Shown here piece by piece: positions 33,481 to 43,945 of a stretch of DNA of 45,206 nucleotides. Below the pieces are notes generated by a model. The model made no database searches. It was not told the origin of the DNA and saw only the letters and a list, made by a program, of their open reading frames with translations. The position numbers were made by a program, and so were the translations under genes. Origin of the DNA: Reticulitermes lucifugus (taxonomy: Eukaryota; Arthropoda; Insecta; Blattodea; Rhinotermitidae); NCBI GenBank assembly GCA_026260175.1, contig JAKCWW010000254.1:1-45206 (forward strand). The letters are read 5' to 3'. Position 1 is the stretch's first letter. Every line of letters starts with the position of its first letter.

Positions 33481-35536
33481 CATTGTCAATAACGCTGCAG
33501 CGTCCAACTTTCTAACCGAATGTACCGGTGTATCGACAGTTACTTGGCATAGATGTTGGTCTTGAGAGAGGAATGATGTGACTGGGGGCTTTTGCACACA
33601 TTTTAGTGCTGTAGTATCGTATCGTATATATCATGCAGCATATATTTACGTTATAAGAACAATTTAAGTCGCGTATCCGTAAACTTGTTCGTCTTCGTAC
33701 AGGAAGCGATGCTGTCTTTGCAGTTGCATAAACACCTAGGATAATAAAATCATGTTTTATGTTGTCAGATAAAGTACGAAATCTAATGGCAGAACATTTA
33801 CGCCAAAATATTATGCAGTGACATTATTTTTGAAAGTTAATTCTAATTTTTATTTTAGGTAGGAGGAAATTACGTTTTCCTTTTATTCACGAATGAAACG
33901 GTAGAAGATTATTGCGACCTGAAAAGTTTCTCTCCAGTGGCTTCTTGATCTCATCTTATTTTTATTCCATATCCACTTTATCGTCGACTGACTCTCTTCA
34001 TCGATCCAATTTACATGGCTTTTTCCGTCTTTTCATGCATTTATTAATCACATACTCTCTACTATCGACCTTAAGTTACGTGTGCCGTTATTTATGTCTC
34101 TACGTGGCTAGGCATATAAAATGGTTTCAGTGGTTACAGTTTTTGCTTTCGTCTCTGTCACCGCCGTTATACCTTCAGTTTATTCAGTGTATGTAAAATT
34201 CATGATATCTGCGCTGTCATGGGACTATTATTTTACCAAAATTCATATTATTTCACGTGCATGAAAATGTAATTCTAGACATTTTATCAAAATGTCTGTT
34301 AAGTACTCAGTCTATGACTGGGTACAGCTGCAATAATTTTTATCTTCGCCGCCATAGTGAGAGGGCTCTGCGACAAATCCACTCTCATAAACAAAGAATA
34401 TCGTTCACTCTTTCACCGGAATCAAAGGGACCCAAACTTTGAGCTGCATTCAGCTCAGTCTAGTGCCCAAGATAAAGAAGCATGTGTCGATGTTAATACT
34501 CTTCCCCACGTCTTCATGGTGTGCTCTTTAATTACTCGAACTTTGCTATGCCGATCTTTGTGTAAGAATATCCATCTTTATTTCTTAATTGTTACTTGAA
34601 TTTGTTTTTCATATCAGTCACTCCGTCTCCGACATCCGTTAATGCTGTATCTGTATAATCGTTGTTTCTGCTGAGATCCATAAAAAATCATTAAAACACT
34701 CTGTGGGCATAACGTAATACTTGTTAATGTTAAAGCTGGTGGTATATAAAGTAGCCACTGTGTCACGAATTTGTCATTCCACTTACTAGATAGTGGTATC
34801 CTGTAACCGCATCTCTGAAAAAAATAAGATAATAATTACAGTACTAAACTTGAAATCACTAATTGAATAACTTTTTGATGTGTTATGAAAGTAAGTTAAA
34901 ATTTGGCGATTATCACGTTTGCTGCTGGAACTTTAAATAGTATAAATTTCTGAAAATAATCAAGCAAATTGGGAGAATAAATTCAGTGTATTGACCAAGT
35001 AAATAAAATGTAACTTCAGATAAAAAATCATAGCGCATGGAACACTGAGCTGTAGGTGTTTAAATTCAAGAGTAGTAGGTAAGTATATTAAGTAATTTTC
35101 ACTAATTATGGGTTTCATATTTTTTGCATTATTTGGTGGGCGTGATGCAGGTCACATTTTCGCAGAAAACTAATTTAATTCAAAGGGGACATATTAATTA
35201 GTGTTGTGTGAAGATTACGATTCGAATATTATTATTAGCTGTTACTTTTGCCCGTAATAAGGTCGACTACTGAATTACTTCTTTAGTAACCACCTCCAAC
35301 TTGCGCCGATTTTAGGAATAAGAAGTGCCATATTTCTGCTTTCCCTGTGTACCTTCATGGCGTAGACAGGGACAACTTGGCGTTTTTACCTTTTACTGGA
35401 ACTGTACCGTAATGTTAGATGCAATGACAATAACCTTAAAAACACGCTACTATCGTAAGCGGAAAACATGACGACAATTTAGGTACGTGTCACAAATATA
35501 TCTGAATGTTCGGACCGTTTACATCGGACCCTTATT
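33481..35536. other. Unannotated AT-rich DNA
   Basis: No gene or repeat was recognised. The longest frame is 94 codons (33912-34196, plus); it is leucine/serine-rich with no membrane protein pattern that I can support. Confidence 0.5.
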
Positions 35537-36720
35537 ACAACGAAGGTTGCTAGTAATGTATTGCGTACGTGTTTGAATATACTCATAATATAAATAGATG
35601 GATGCATTACACGCCTCAGTTTTCTACATAATCTCCCATCCACTTGAACAGCCTTGCACCAGCGACAAACAAGAGCATCTACCCCCTCTTGTACCAGTTT
35701 TAATTTCGTACTCACAGCAACTTGTTCACTAACCTCGTTATCACTCCCAAATTTTTCCCCACGGATGGAATCTTTGAGGGCTCTAAAGAAGTGGAAATAT
35801 GAGGGAGCAAGATCTGGTCTCTGTGGTGTGTTTTGAAGAACAGCGCATCCGAGTTTTATGATGGCTTCTTGTGTTTTCAAACTTGTGTGTGGTCGTGCGT
35901 TGTCGTGTTGAAGGTGAATTTCAGCAACGTTTGACATTTTGTTCACCGTGCATTATGGTAATATATAAGTGGATATGTCAACCAACAACGTATATTACCA
36001 TAATGCACGGTGAACAAAAAGTCAAGTTGATTGATGCCAAACAGGCAAAACCCTTTTATTAGCGCAGTTGTTGGTTGACACATTCAGCAACGTTGTTGTG
36101 ATGTCGAACTCCCCTGAAACGCTTCTACAAGGGTGCAAGAGTTTGGATGTACAGATCTGAGTTAATGTTTTAAGCACGTGGCAAAATGCTCACCAAAATC
36201 ACCCCTTCTTCATCACCCTCCCCAAAAATAAATGGCAGTGACTTCTCGTGCTGAAAGATTAGCCTTAAATTTCTTCTCCCGAGAAGTAGTTGGATGATGC
36301 CATTCTTTTTGCCTGCGGTTCAAGGTGTTGGATCCATGTTTCATCCCCATTGACCATCTGTGACAAAAATCTTTCACCATCAGACTCGTAACGGGAGAGC
36401 AAATTGAACACATCTCTTTTTTTTAGCACAGTATTATGATAGTCGATTAAGCTTCGTGGAACTCAACAACCACACACTTCTGAATATCCTAAGGCATCAA
36501 TAATGTTGTTCACTCTGCCTTTGGATACTGAGAGCTTAGTTACAAGCTATCTGGTTGTCATCAGTCGGTCGTTTCGAATGAGTCATCAGCACGTTGAAGC
36601 AAGGCTTGAGTGACGGCTATTGGCGGGCCGGAGCGAGGAGCGTCAGTCAGCTCCACTTGGCCTTTCTTAGAACCTGCAATTCGTGAAACCCAACGACTAA
36701 CAGACATTCAAAATTAATCA
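35479..36720 (-). pseudogene. mariner transposase pseudogene
   Basis: The first two catalytic aspartates of a D,D34D mariner transposase are present: the D of GDETW (codon at 36343-36345) and the D of HDNARPH (35902-35904). The third, expected 34 residues after the second in the APSDYHLF box, is replaced by tyrosine (TAT codon at 35797-35799, reading APSYFHFF). This one change would abolish strand transfer. Independent damage includes stops and frameshifts around 36400-36560, a frame change between the first and second catalytic boxes, and a 163-bp duplication plus insertion just upstream of HDN. The surviving 155-codon frame (35479-35946) is the C-terminal part and includes 3' sequence beyond the terminal repeat. 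Confidence 0.85.
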
Positions 36721-36801
36721 CAGAAAAAACTGCAGACATTTTCTGTTGATTTGACTGAAGCATAGAAAGTGTTGCAAATCGTTTTGGGCAACCCTCGTAA
36801 T
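35537..36801 (-). mobile_element. Nearly full-length dead mariner element
   Basis: The two ends are imperfect inverted repeats: ACGAAGGTTGCTAGTAA from 35540, and the reverse of ACGAGGGTTGCCCAAAAC ending near 36799. Both resemble insect mariner termini. Between them the minus strand encodes transposase blocks in order: SRWVSRIAGSKKGQVELTDA and PRSGPPIAVTQALLQRAD (36560-36700), VNGDETWIQH (about 36327-36356), KKFKANLSAREVTA, HDNARPHTSL (about 35878-35907), RPDLAPSYFHFF (about 35785-35816), and the C-terminal WCKAVQVDGRL. Tandem stops and frameshifts break the N-terminal half, and a foldback is inserted at 35932-36082. The N-terminus before SRW is not readable. Confidence 0.85.
35920..36094. mobile_element. 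Foldback insertion with 12-bp duplication inside mariner
   Basis: A 12-bp direct repeat (TTCAGCAACGTT, 35920-35931 and 36083-36094) flanks 151 bp. The insert begins with a 34-nt arm (35932-35965) whose reverse complement is at 35991-36024, matching at 33 of 34 positions. The 25-nt loop contains TGTCAACCAACAAC (35976-35989), which pairs with GTTGTTGGTTGACA (36067-36080) near the far end. The structure is therefore a nested hairpin. A MITE starting in the loop with TGTCAACCAACAAC-type ends, plus a local inverted copy of its first 34 bases, would explain it. The insert disrupts the transposase frame. Confidence 0.8.
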
Positions 36802-38254
36802 TAGGCGCGGCTGTGTCACTTTCGCCTGTCTGTTCGACTGTCCGTCGGTCTTTTCCAAGTGTCCGCTTGTCGAGAACCGCTGAAAAAATCTTGAACTTTG
36901 AAACTGCAGAATTGTATGGAAACTTTTCCAACTATTTCAGAGTTCAGTCATATCGTATAACCTGGAGGACTACTGTGTACGATGGCGTGACTGCGTTTTG
37001 AGTGCAGGGGCTGTCACCGCTGTTCACTCCATTCGCAGAGCGATGGCATTTTCGCTCCTCCTAGCTGCCATTACAGTAGGGACTAGTACGAAAATCATAA
37101 AAATAAAATTTGATTCAAATAAATTTGGCATGCCAAAACAGGAAACCTGATGGCCCAGATAGTCGAGCACAATAGGAACTGTACAAATATTGTAGCGTTG
37201 TTGTTAGGATTTGTAGAGGAGGAGCTTGTCTTCATACGAGTATTCTGTTTCCCCGGTGTGTATGGTCCACATAGTCGAGGCAAAACGCTTCTCTACGAAA
37301 CGTTGGGAACTGCAGCGCCACGTCCCAGAAGGCCGGTATCCTGCCTGAACTTCACCGCTCTAAAAACCGAAAACCTCGCATCTTTGTAATGCTGTTTCAG
37401 TGCGTGCATTTTTCAACGTTTTTTTGTTTTCAAGGGAAATTTCAATTTAATTTGCCTCACCTAGTTTCGGTTCACACCTTTCTGTTCATCGTAGTGAATG
37501 TAGTTAGTTACACCTACATTGAGCATAAACGACACTGCAGATGAGCGTTCATATCTGACTTGTTTTACATGTCAGTGTATAATTTGTACATTGAAATTGG
37601 CCATATTTCTTTTGTACATTTCTTTAGATAAATCCTCTATTACTGTGAAGTTCGTACGGTTTTTGCTTGATGTTATGTGATAACTGAGTTTTGATTTGAT
37701 GTAATAAGGAAAGAAATAAAATCTGCATTAAAATAAATGCGCCTTCGAAATTGGATGGAAGATGAAACATAGTATTGCATGTTTGATACATCATACGAGC
37801 TCTTAGGTTATTGTTATCACTGATTCTACGTCAGTTGGGAACAAAATGCTCGCTTTTATTCTTAGTGCCAAAGCGACTGGGCTACATACAGCCTATTAAA
37901 GCAACATTGAGAGTTGAGATTGTTATTCTCGTTGAATAGAGCAGTAACGGAGAAATTTTATGGCGCAAGGTTACCTTTTCATTCCTCCTTCTTTCATGTA
38001 GGTGCGAAATGGAATAACAGAGTAGACAAATTGTACACGGTTACTCTTCCCTGTTGTAAAATCTTGTCCATTATTTCACGTGTCATTTTAGTAATAAACT
38101 TGTGACGTACACTCACGTAAACAACTAAGGTGGAAAGACTTTTTAAAACGACAGACTATTACCTTAAGAATATTACAAATGACAATGCAGATTCCTCAAC
38201 AAGCCTTCGTGGAAGGTCTCCGTAATTTTATAAATTTAAGATTATATACAGCCA
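36802..38254. other. Unannotated DNA beyond the mariner
   Basis: Short frames only. No gene, SINE or tandem array was recognised. Confidence 0.5.
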
Positions 38255-38520
38255 AGTCCGCCACAATGATTGTCGTACGGTCTGGATGACCGACGAATCC
38301 TGGTTCGATATACGGCAGGGCAACATATTTTTCTCTTCTCCACAGCATTCATACCTGCTCTAGGGCTCACCCAGTCACCTGGTAAAGGGAGGTATTGCTG
38401 CTGGGTTAAAGCGGCCGGAGTGTGAAGCTAACCACTAACCTCCATCTAGTGCAATCGTTAGAAATGCCGTTATGGCGTCGTGCTTATTTAAGCATAGGGA
38501 CAACTTTACCTTAATTACCT
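38255..38520 (+). repeat. tRNA-derived SINE, family 2 (copy 3)
   Basis: The head has a B box (GAATCCTGGTTCGATATACGG, 38297-38317) preceded by an A-box-like GTACGGTCTGGATGACCG. The body has CTCTAGGGCTCACCCAGTC, TAAAGCGGCCGG (38407-38418) and GTGAAGCTAACCAC. It ends in AACTTTACCTTAATTACC. The body order is the same as in the copies at 25.2 and 27.0 kb. Confidence 0.75.
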
Positions 38521-38885
38521 TCTTTACTTGCCTCGCATTTAACAATAGTATTCATTGACAGGTCTTTTTGAATACTGTGATAAAGTTTAGGGTTTCATAA
38601 AACGCCGGAAATTTCTTTACCAGGTAAACACTTATTAGTCTGAGGAATCCGTTCCTCTGGGATATGACTAGAACTGATTCCTTAACCACGTGGCTGTGAA
38701 AATCTCGAAACTCCCAACTATTAGTTTCTCAAGGAGATCTGTGCTGTTTGGTGGCTCTGAGCGTGGCCATACGGAGAGATTTGTTGTTGCGTTTTGCAAT
38801 TTAACAAAGTACGAAAGATGCATTATAGGCGCACTGTGTCTTTCTTCTAGTGTTGTCGCCGTTTTGCTTTTGATGCCTATCTGTC
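38521..38885. other. Unannotated DNA
   Basis: The overlapping open frames on both strands at 38668-39001 show no motif and run through the tetranucleotide array. No gene is supported. Confidence 0.5.
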
Positions 38886-38914
38886 TGTACGTCCGTCCGT
38901 CCGTCCGTCTGTCC
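38886..38914. repeat. TCCG/TCTG tetranucleotide microsatellite
   Basis: About five GTCC units followed by GTCT units. On the minus strand these are the GGAC and AGAC motifs of 3021-3064, again adjacent, so the two loci may derive from one repeat family. Confidence 0.85.
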
Positions 38915-40724
38915 ATTCTCTCCGTTGATCTAATGGGCCTTCCAGTCATGTATGGTCCTGTGCACGTCGTACGTTTTATACAATATATAAGGAACTATTG
39001 AGACGAAAGACCATTTAGGTTCTGAATCAGTTAATTGAGACTGTTTTTTTACGGTTTTTCATCGTCAGCGTTAATTAATTGCACAGAGCCATCCTACAGC
39101 TGGCCATTTAACTGATTACCAAATTCTCGTTTGGCATGGAAGCCAAAGTTTGTCATGTCAGTCACAGTGAAAAATACTGCCGGACAGTGACTGGCTGCAC
39201 AATTCACACCTGCGCGACTTCAGTAGAGTTGAAATAAACAGACATTCTGGAGTATTTATACTCAAAATTGACTACACAATTTGGCACACAGTAAATAATA
39301 TAATGTGGATCAATCAACCCATTGCAAAACCCCACAATTTATGACATAAGAAAAATACAAAAATATATATCGATCCTTTATTGCAGGCATTCACAACTCG
39401 CTTTTAAACATAATGAAATCTACATCAAACACAATAGCTTTAAAAATAGGAGTTATGGCTACTTATGACACGTGGAATAAAGTAATAAAAACTCGTTTGA
39501 TTTAAGACTGAATCCACTTTTTTCTTTAACTTATTTTACTTTAACGTAATTTCTTTCCACAAAAGCAAAAAATATACTTCTAATTACTGTGTTTTGTGTG
39601 TGTGTGTGTGTTTGGATGTTTGTGTCATTTAAGCTTTTATGATCCCATGGAATATTGTGTGGGCTTTCTCTCTTTGGAAGCCATTCCAAATACGAAATTT
39701 TAAATCTCCTGCAATGAATAATTATAACATAGCGGACGAGCGACTTTGTGAAATGGAACTGATGTTTGATGTTACATATTAAATTTATGTAATAAATGCT
39801 TTTAATATGTGAAATATTTGCAAGGAGATATTTTTTCTTAATTTAGAATAAGAAGATGGCCTCCGTGAGAAAGATTTTCTTTGACTTGCAGTTTTATGGA
39901 TTTAACTGGTGAACCACCGTGGCTAAGCAAATTTATATGCAGAATTTATATTCGTATACGAGTATATACATATGAAATACTGTTTGTAAGTGAATAACTA
40001 CGGATATGGCGACGATGAGAATTCTTGGGGCTGTGTACGACAAATTTGAAATACAATTTGTGCTGAAGTAGTAGTCATCACAAAAATAAATACAGTAAAA
40101 CAATAAAATAATGTTACTAATACATGGGTGGGCTCTATAAGTAATTCTCGGAACAACTTGTTTTAAATGTGACTGTATCAGAGCTTAGTTAATTCTGTCC
40201 TACGCCTCTATAAATGTGCTCATATTTTTCTATAAAAATCAACTTGCTTATCGCTAGTTCAACATCGTCCCCAAGCGATGGCCTTTTATTAACTTGCATG
40301 TCGACAGTAATCGGGTAGACGAAAAGAAAGATGGATTGAAGAGGACAGTCCGTGATTGAAGGTGATATTGATTGATAGAGCAGAACGAAGTGGAAGCTAG
40401 GCTAAGAATGGCTAACCTGTTAACACACAGCCGTGGAGGATATAAATGCCTGAAGAGGAAAGAAGGACGACAGGGACATGAAGTGTCGATTTGTAAGAAC
40501 ACTGTTGCACGAAATTGACACTTGACATCTGTGACGTCGGGTTAGACCGCTGTGATAACCGTTCGTTGTCGTTCATACAAAAGTCCGTTGATAGTAGGCT
40601 TGTCATAAAAACGAGACTGGTCGCGTTTTAAAGAAGATAGCTAACATTGGACACCTGAACGTAAGACTTGGCAGCTTCTAAAGGAAAATTCTTTCTTGGT
40701 ATCACGGCTGTCATCTTATTAATA
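38915..40724. other. Unannotated AT-rich DNA
   Basis: A GT run (39594-39612) lies within otherwise featureless sequence. The purine-rich stretch 40318-40470 hints at a retroelement relic on the plus strand (KWIEED-like words), but no block order could be read. Confidence 0.5.
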
Positions 40725-40925
40725 TCAATCATAGCCGGTTCAATGCTCAGGTGGTTGGTTGCTGGTTTATCACTGCGAGGCACAGATTCGATCCCAGTCA
40801 AGTCCGTGTGTGATTTGTGGCGAACGAAATGGCAACTGGACAGGTTTTTCTTTTAGTACTTCTGATTTCTACTGCCAGAATTATTCCGCCAATGCTCCTT
40901 AATCATATTTTATTTTTTTACCACC
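40725..40925 (+). repeat. tRNA-derived SINE, family 1 (second copy)
   Basis: The A-box-like phrase CAGGTGGTTGGTTGCTGG is followed by the B box ACAGATTCGATCCCAGTC (40784-40801). Then comes the family 1 body: GTGTGATTTGTGGCGAACGA, AATGGCAACTGGACAGG, TTTTAGTACTTCTG and CCGCCAATGCTCCTT. Order and spacing match the minus-strand copy at 18.4-18.6 kb. The two are moderately diverged, so both are old. Confidence 0.75.
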
Positions 40926-41769
40926 GACGCTATTTGTTCTTAGTGATTGAGAGTGTCGTTAAAGCACATTTTTCTCCCTCCCTCCCTCTCCCAGGAAAAA
41001 ATGAAAATGTACTTTATATTGAACTGCAGTTTAAATGTGTTCTGTGCTGTTTGCATGCCTCCTTATCTTTGATGCTCTTTAATTTTTGGCACGATTATGC
41101 TATACTCTCGCAAACTGAAAATCGTAGTTGCTCACGTAACAACACTACAAGTATTGCGGTGCGTCTGTCTTCCTGTCACTCTTTAAGTACACGTGATCAA
41201 ATGGTGTTAAGAAATTTAAATTGCCAATGTAACATTTATACTCAAACCACATAAGTCAACACTGTTGTCTTGCAGGAGCTGGGCTTTGCAATAAACAGCA
41301 ACATACAAGACTTTTACAAGTTCTGACATGCTCGAGCTCTTATTGATGTAATTTTTTGAATTCGCCAATATTATCCTTTTTATGCTGTCTTATTGATAGC
41401 GTAAAACTCATGATTTCAAACAGCACTGACAGTGATTAATATTTAAACTTGTCTTTACCCTTTTTTACGTAGCAGACGTATCAAAGCTAAAATCGTTCGT
41501 AGTGTAAATAACAATTAACGACTACAATTAGCTCTCCTTATGGTAAACAACCATTAAATTAACGTGCAGTATAAACCAGTTAGTCACTGTATTTACGTAT
41601 GAATGCCTTAATCGGTTTTTATTTTATCTCGAATATGCGTATCAGACGTAATCGACGGACACAAATACATGAATTGTACAGTGGCGAAGTTGTCGCAGTG
41701 ATGTCATGAAGGCATGTGTGAGAGTGGATTTATATAGCTCTACGTATCCTTGGTCTCGGTACTAGATGG
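40926..41769. other. Unannotated AT-rich DNA
   Basis: The 145-codon plus frame at 40817-41254 begins inside the SINE, carries cysteines and a serine-rich end, and matches no domain I recognise. It is treated as chance. Confidence 0.5.
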
Positions 41770-41965
41770 TCGCGAGTGGTGAACTTCACTCGCCGGCCGT
41801 TTTATCCTCGAGAAAGCACCCCCAATTCTCACTGAATAGGAAGTTGGGTGAACCCCAGAATCGGTTTAGACGTTTGGGAGAAGAGAAAAGTTTCTTACTC
41901 ATGCCCGGGATTCAACCACAATTCCTGTAGCGTAGTCACTCTACCGAATGCGCTGTCTCGGGAAA
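41770..41965 (-). repeat. tRNA-derived SINE, family 2 (copy 4)
   Basis: On the minus strand an A-box-like phrase (GCGCATTCGGTAGAGTGAC) leads to the B box GTGGTTGAATCCCGGGCATG (about 41900-41919). The body ends in GGATAAAACGGCCGGCGAGT (opposite 41788-41807) and AAGTTCACCAC. This is the family 2 body seen at 25.2, 27.0 and 38.3 kb. Confidence 0.7.
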
Positions 41966-42779
41966 TGAACAAATTTGAACAAAATATGATAGTGCAAGAA
42001 CTTGTGAAGCAGTCACGGCGTTGGTTCAGAATTAGCCTAGTAAACCATTAGCATTGTCACTGATAGGACAGAATCTAAGCTTCAACAGCAAACCTGTGCT
42101 CTGCTGTGCTGAAGTTAACCGTGACGCAAAGACTGTCCATGGCGTCAGAGTCGAAATCTCGTGGCCTTGAAGTATAAATACAGCATCTTTCACTTTTGTA
42201 ATAAACTTCATAATCCAACTTAGTGAAAGTATTTGTATGAACTTTCACAATTTATGTAACCATTTCGGTGTGTAGTTTCACCCAAAATTCTGCTAGCACA
42301 CTAACCAAATTAAAGTTTGCGTGTGACTAAAACTTCCGATATTTTATTCGTTTGGTTATAGCCCAAAAGTATAAACCTCTGTCAGTATCCAGATATTCGC
42401 GGTCCTCTCATTTGAGCCACGCATGTTTACTGCGATCTGTTGTGGTCAGTACTTTATTTTACAACAGGAGTGTATGTGGGCTCGGAACTGCTATGGTTAG
42501 CCGCTTTATAAGCACATAATTGGCAGTTATCGAAAGAACTGAATTGAAATTGATATTGTAATGAAGTATAACAATTCGGTGTAATGATAACACGATTCTA
42601 AATGTTTTGTTATTAAGGACACAAACTTCCTTGTATAATGGTAAAATAATGTGATAAACCCTGATGAAGTGGGCCTATAGTAGAGGAAGGAATAGGATTA
42701 ACATATGTCGCTGTAATAAAATGTATGAGAATAAATTTCTGCAAGATTTTGGAAAAATGAAATTAGAAGTTCTCACAGC
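41966..42779. other. Unannotated AT-rich DNA
   Basis: A CCTGATGAAGTGGGCCTA phrase at 42660-42677 looks like a broken relic of the hammerhead-like core but lacks a GAAA box. Nothing else was recognised. Confidence 0.45.
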
Positions 42780-42885
42780 CTTGAATATAAAGAGTAGGGT
42801 CCTGTGGTGTGTGACGACGTGTGTTTTGGCAGATAATTACTAATATTTCGTAGACACTTGCTGCATCCTTCTTCAGAGTAAAAGA
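42780..42885 (-). other. Hammerhead-like repeat module, minus strand
   Basis: On the minus strand CTGAAGA (42870-42876) is followed by a variable segment, then GAAA (42846-42849), UA, UU and AGTAA. AGTAA (opposite 42837-42841) pairs perfectly with TTACT just upstream of the core (opposite 42877-42881). Stem II is poorly preserved. The 3' flank (ATCTGCCAAAACACACGTCG) resembles a dispersed insect repeat I recall. The arrangement matches the modules at 12.1, 13.8 and 23.3 kb, with a different stem I sequence. Confidence 0.4.
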
Positions 42886-42889
42886 GGAT

Positions 42890-43734
42890 TATTGTGAATA
42901 TGGAAGCAGTTGGTTTCTCGGAATATGTTCTTCCTCGTCACAGAATGTTTACTTGGAACGAACAGCTCAGACATAAATCTGAAAACCGCTCTGTTAATAT
43001 GAACCGAGCCGTAGGATTTGCAAGGGACGTTGGACAGGATAATGACAAAATCCGTTTCTCACTGTGATTGGCAAATGTAAAACCTTAAAGGCCGTCCTTT
43101 AACCAGCAAAGATGAAAATTCGAGTTGACTAATGCAGTGAGAACACCATGTTTAATAGTGTTCTGTTTTTGTTCTGTTTACGAACCTATTTCAATGTTGC
43201 AGTTTATTGTAATGAAAGCCAGGCTAGTCCTATAAAATGTCTTTGTACTCCCCTGTAACGAAAAGCAAACACGAGCAAGTGGAACTGTGAGATGAGACAG
43301 TTGCGTCTAATTAATGGAGGAATGAAGTCAAAGGGAGAGGGAATTCTCGTTTCCTAGAACACATACCCCGATACTTGCCACTACAATATGTAGTACACTT
43401 ATTACTTTCTCTGTCGTTGTACACCACCACCTACATTATATGGTCTTTTATAATATAAAATATATCATAATTTTAATACTTTAACATCATAAATTTTGTA
43501 TGACTTATGAAACAAATATTTTCTGCAGCAAAGCCTACGAAGAGATAGAAGACATATGTGAAGTCGGAACAAAGTTTATTACCTATACATGAAATATGAA
43601 AAAGTAGTTGTATAAGAAGTAGAAGAAGTGGATGAACAAGCGGAAGAAACAAAAATAAATATTCATGTTCCGGTTTCTGAAGACTTCTATACATATACTG
43701 AGGTTAGAGGACAAACGGTGATTGCTCGTTTATG
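42890..43734. other. Unannotated AT-rich DNA
   Basis: No feature was recognised. Confidence 0.5.
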
Positions 43735-43945
43735 TATGTCGGCCTTCCACATTCGTGGCTGAGTAACTGAAATTGTGCTTCGTGTGGAGAAGGCTTCAGG
43801 TTTGATTCCCAGCCGGGATGTATGTTGTATTTATGATTTTGTTTAGTCCCTCCTGAGGTTATTTGCAGGAAACCATGTCAAATGTTTTCTGAACTCTCTA
43901 GATCGCACAATTCACAGTCACGTTAGGACCCGACGCTACATAACA
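43735..43945 (+). repeat. tRNA-derived SINE
   Basis: The head contains a clear A box (TTCGTGGCTGAGTAACTG, 43753-43770) and B box (TTCAGGTTTGATTCCCAGCC, about 43796-43815) with about 30 bases between. The body (CCTCCTGAGGTTATTTGCAGG and AACCATGTCAAATG) is not shared with families 1 or 2, so this is a third family or a strongly diverged copy. Confidence 0.6.

Noticed and set aside
40817..41254. 145-codon plus-strand frame as a gene
   Set aside because: It starts inside a SINE body and has no motif; it is likely chance.
18369..43945. tRNA-like A/B boxes as genuine tRNA genes
   Set aside because: None folds into a full cloverleaf with an acceptor stem, and several share SINE bodies with each other.
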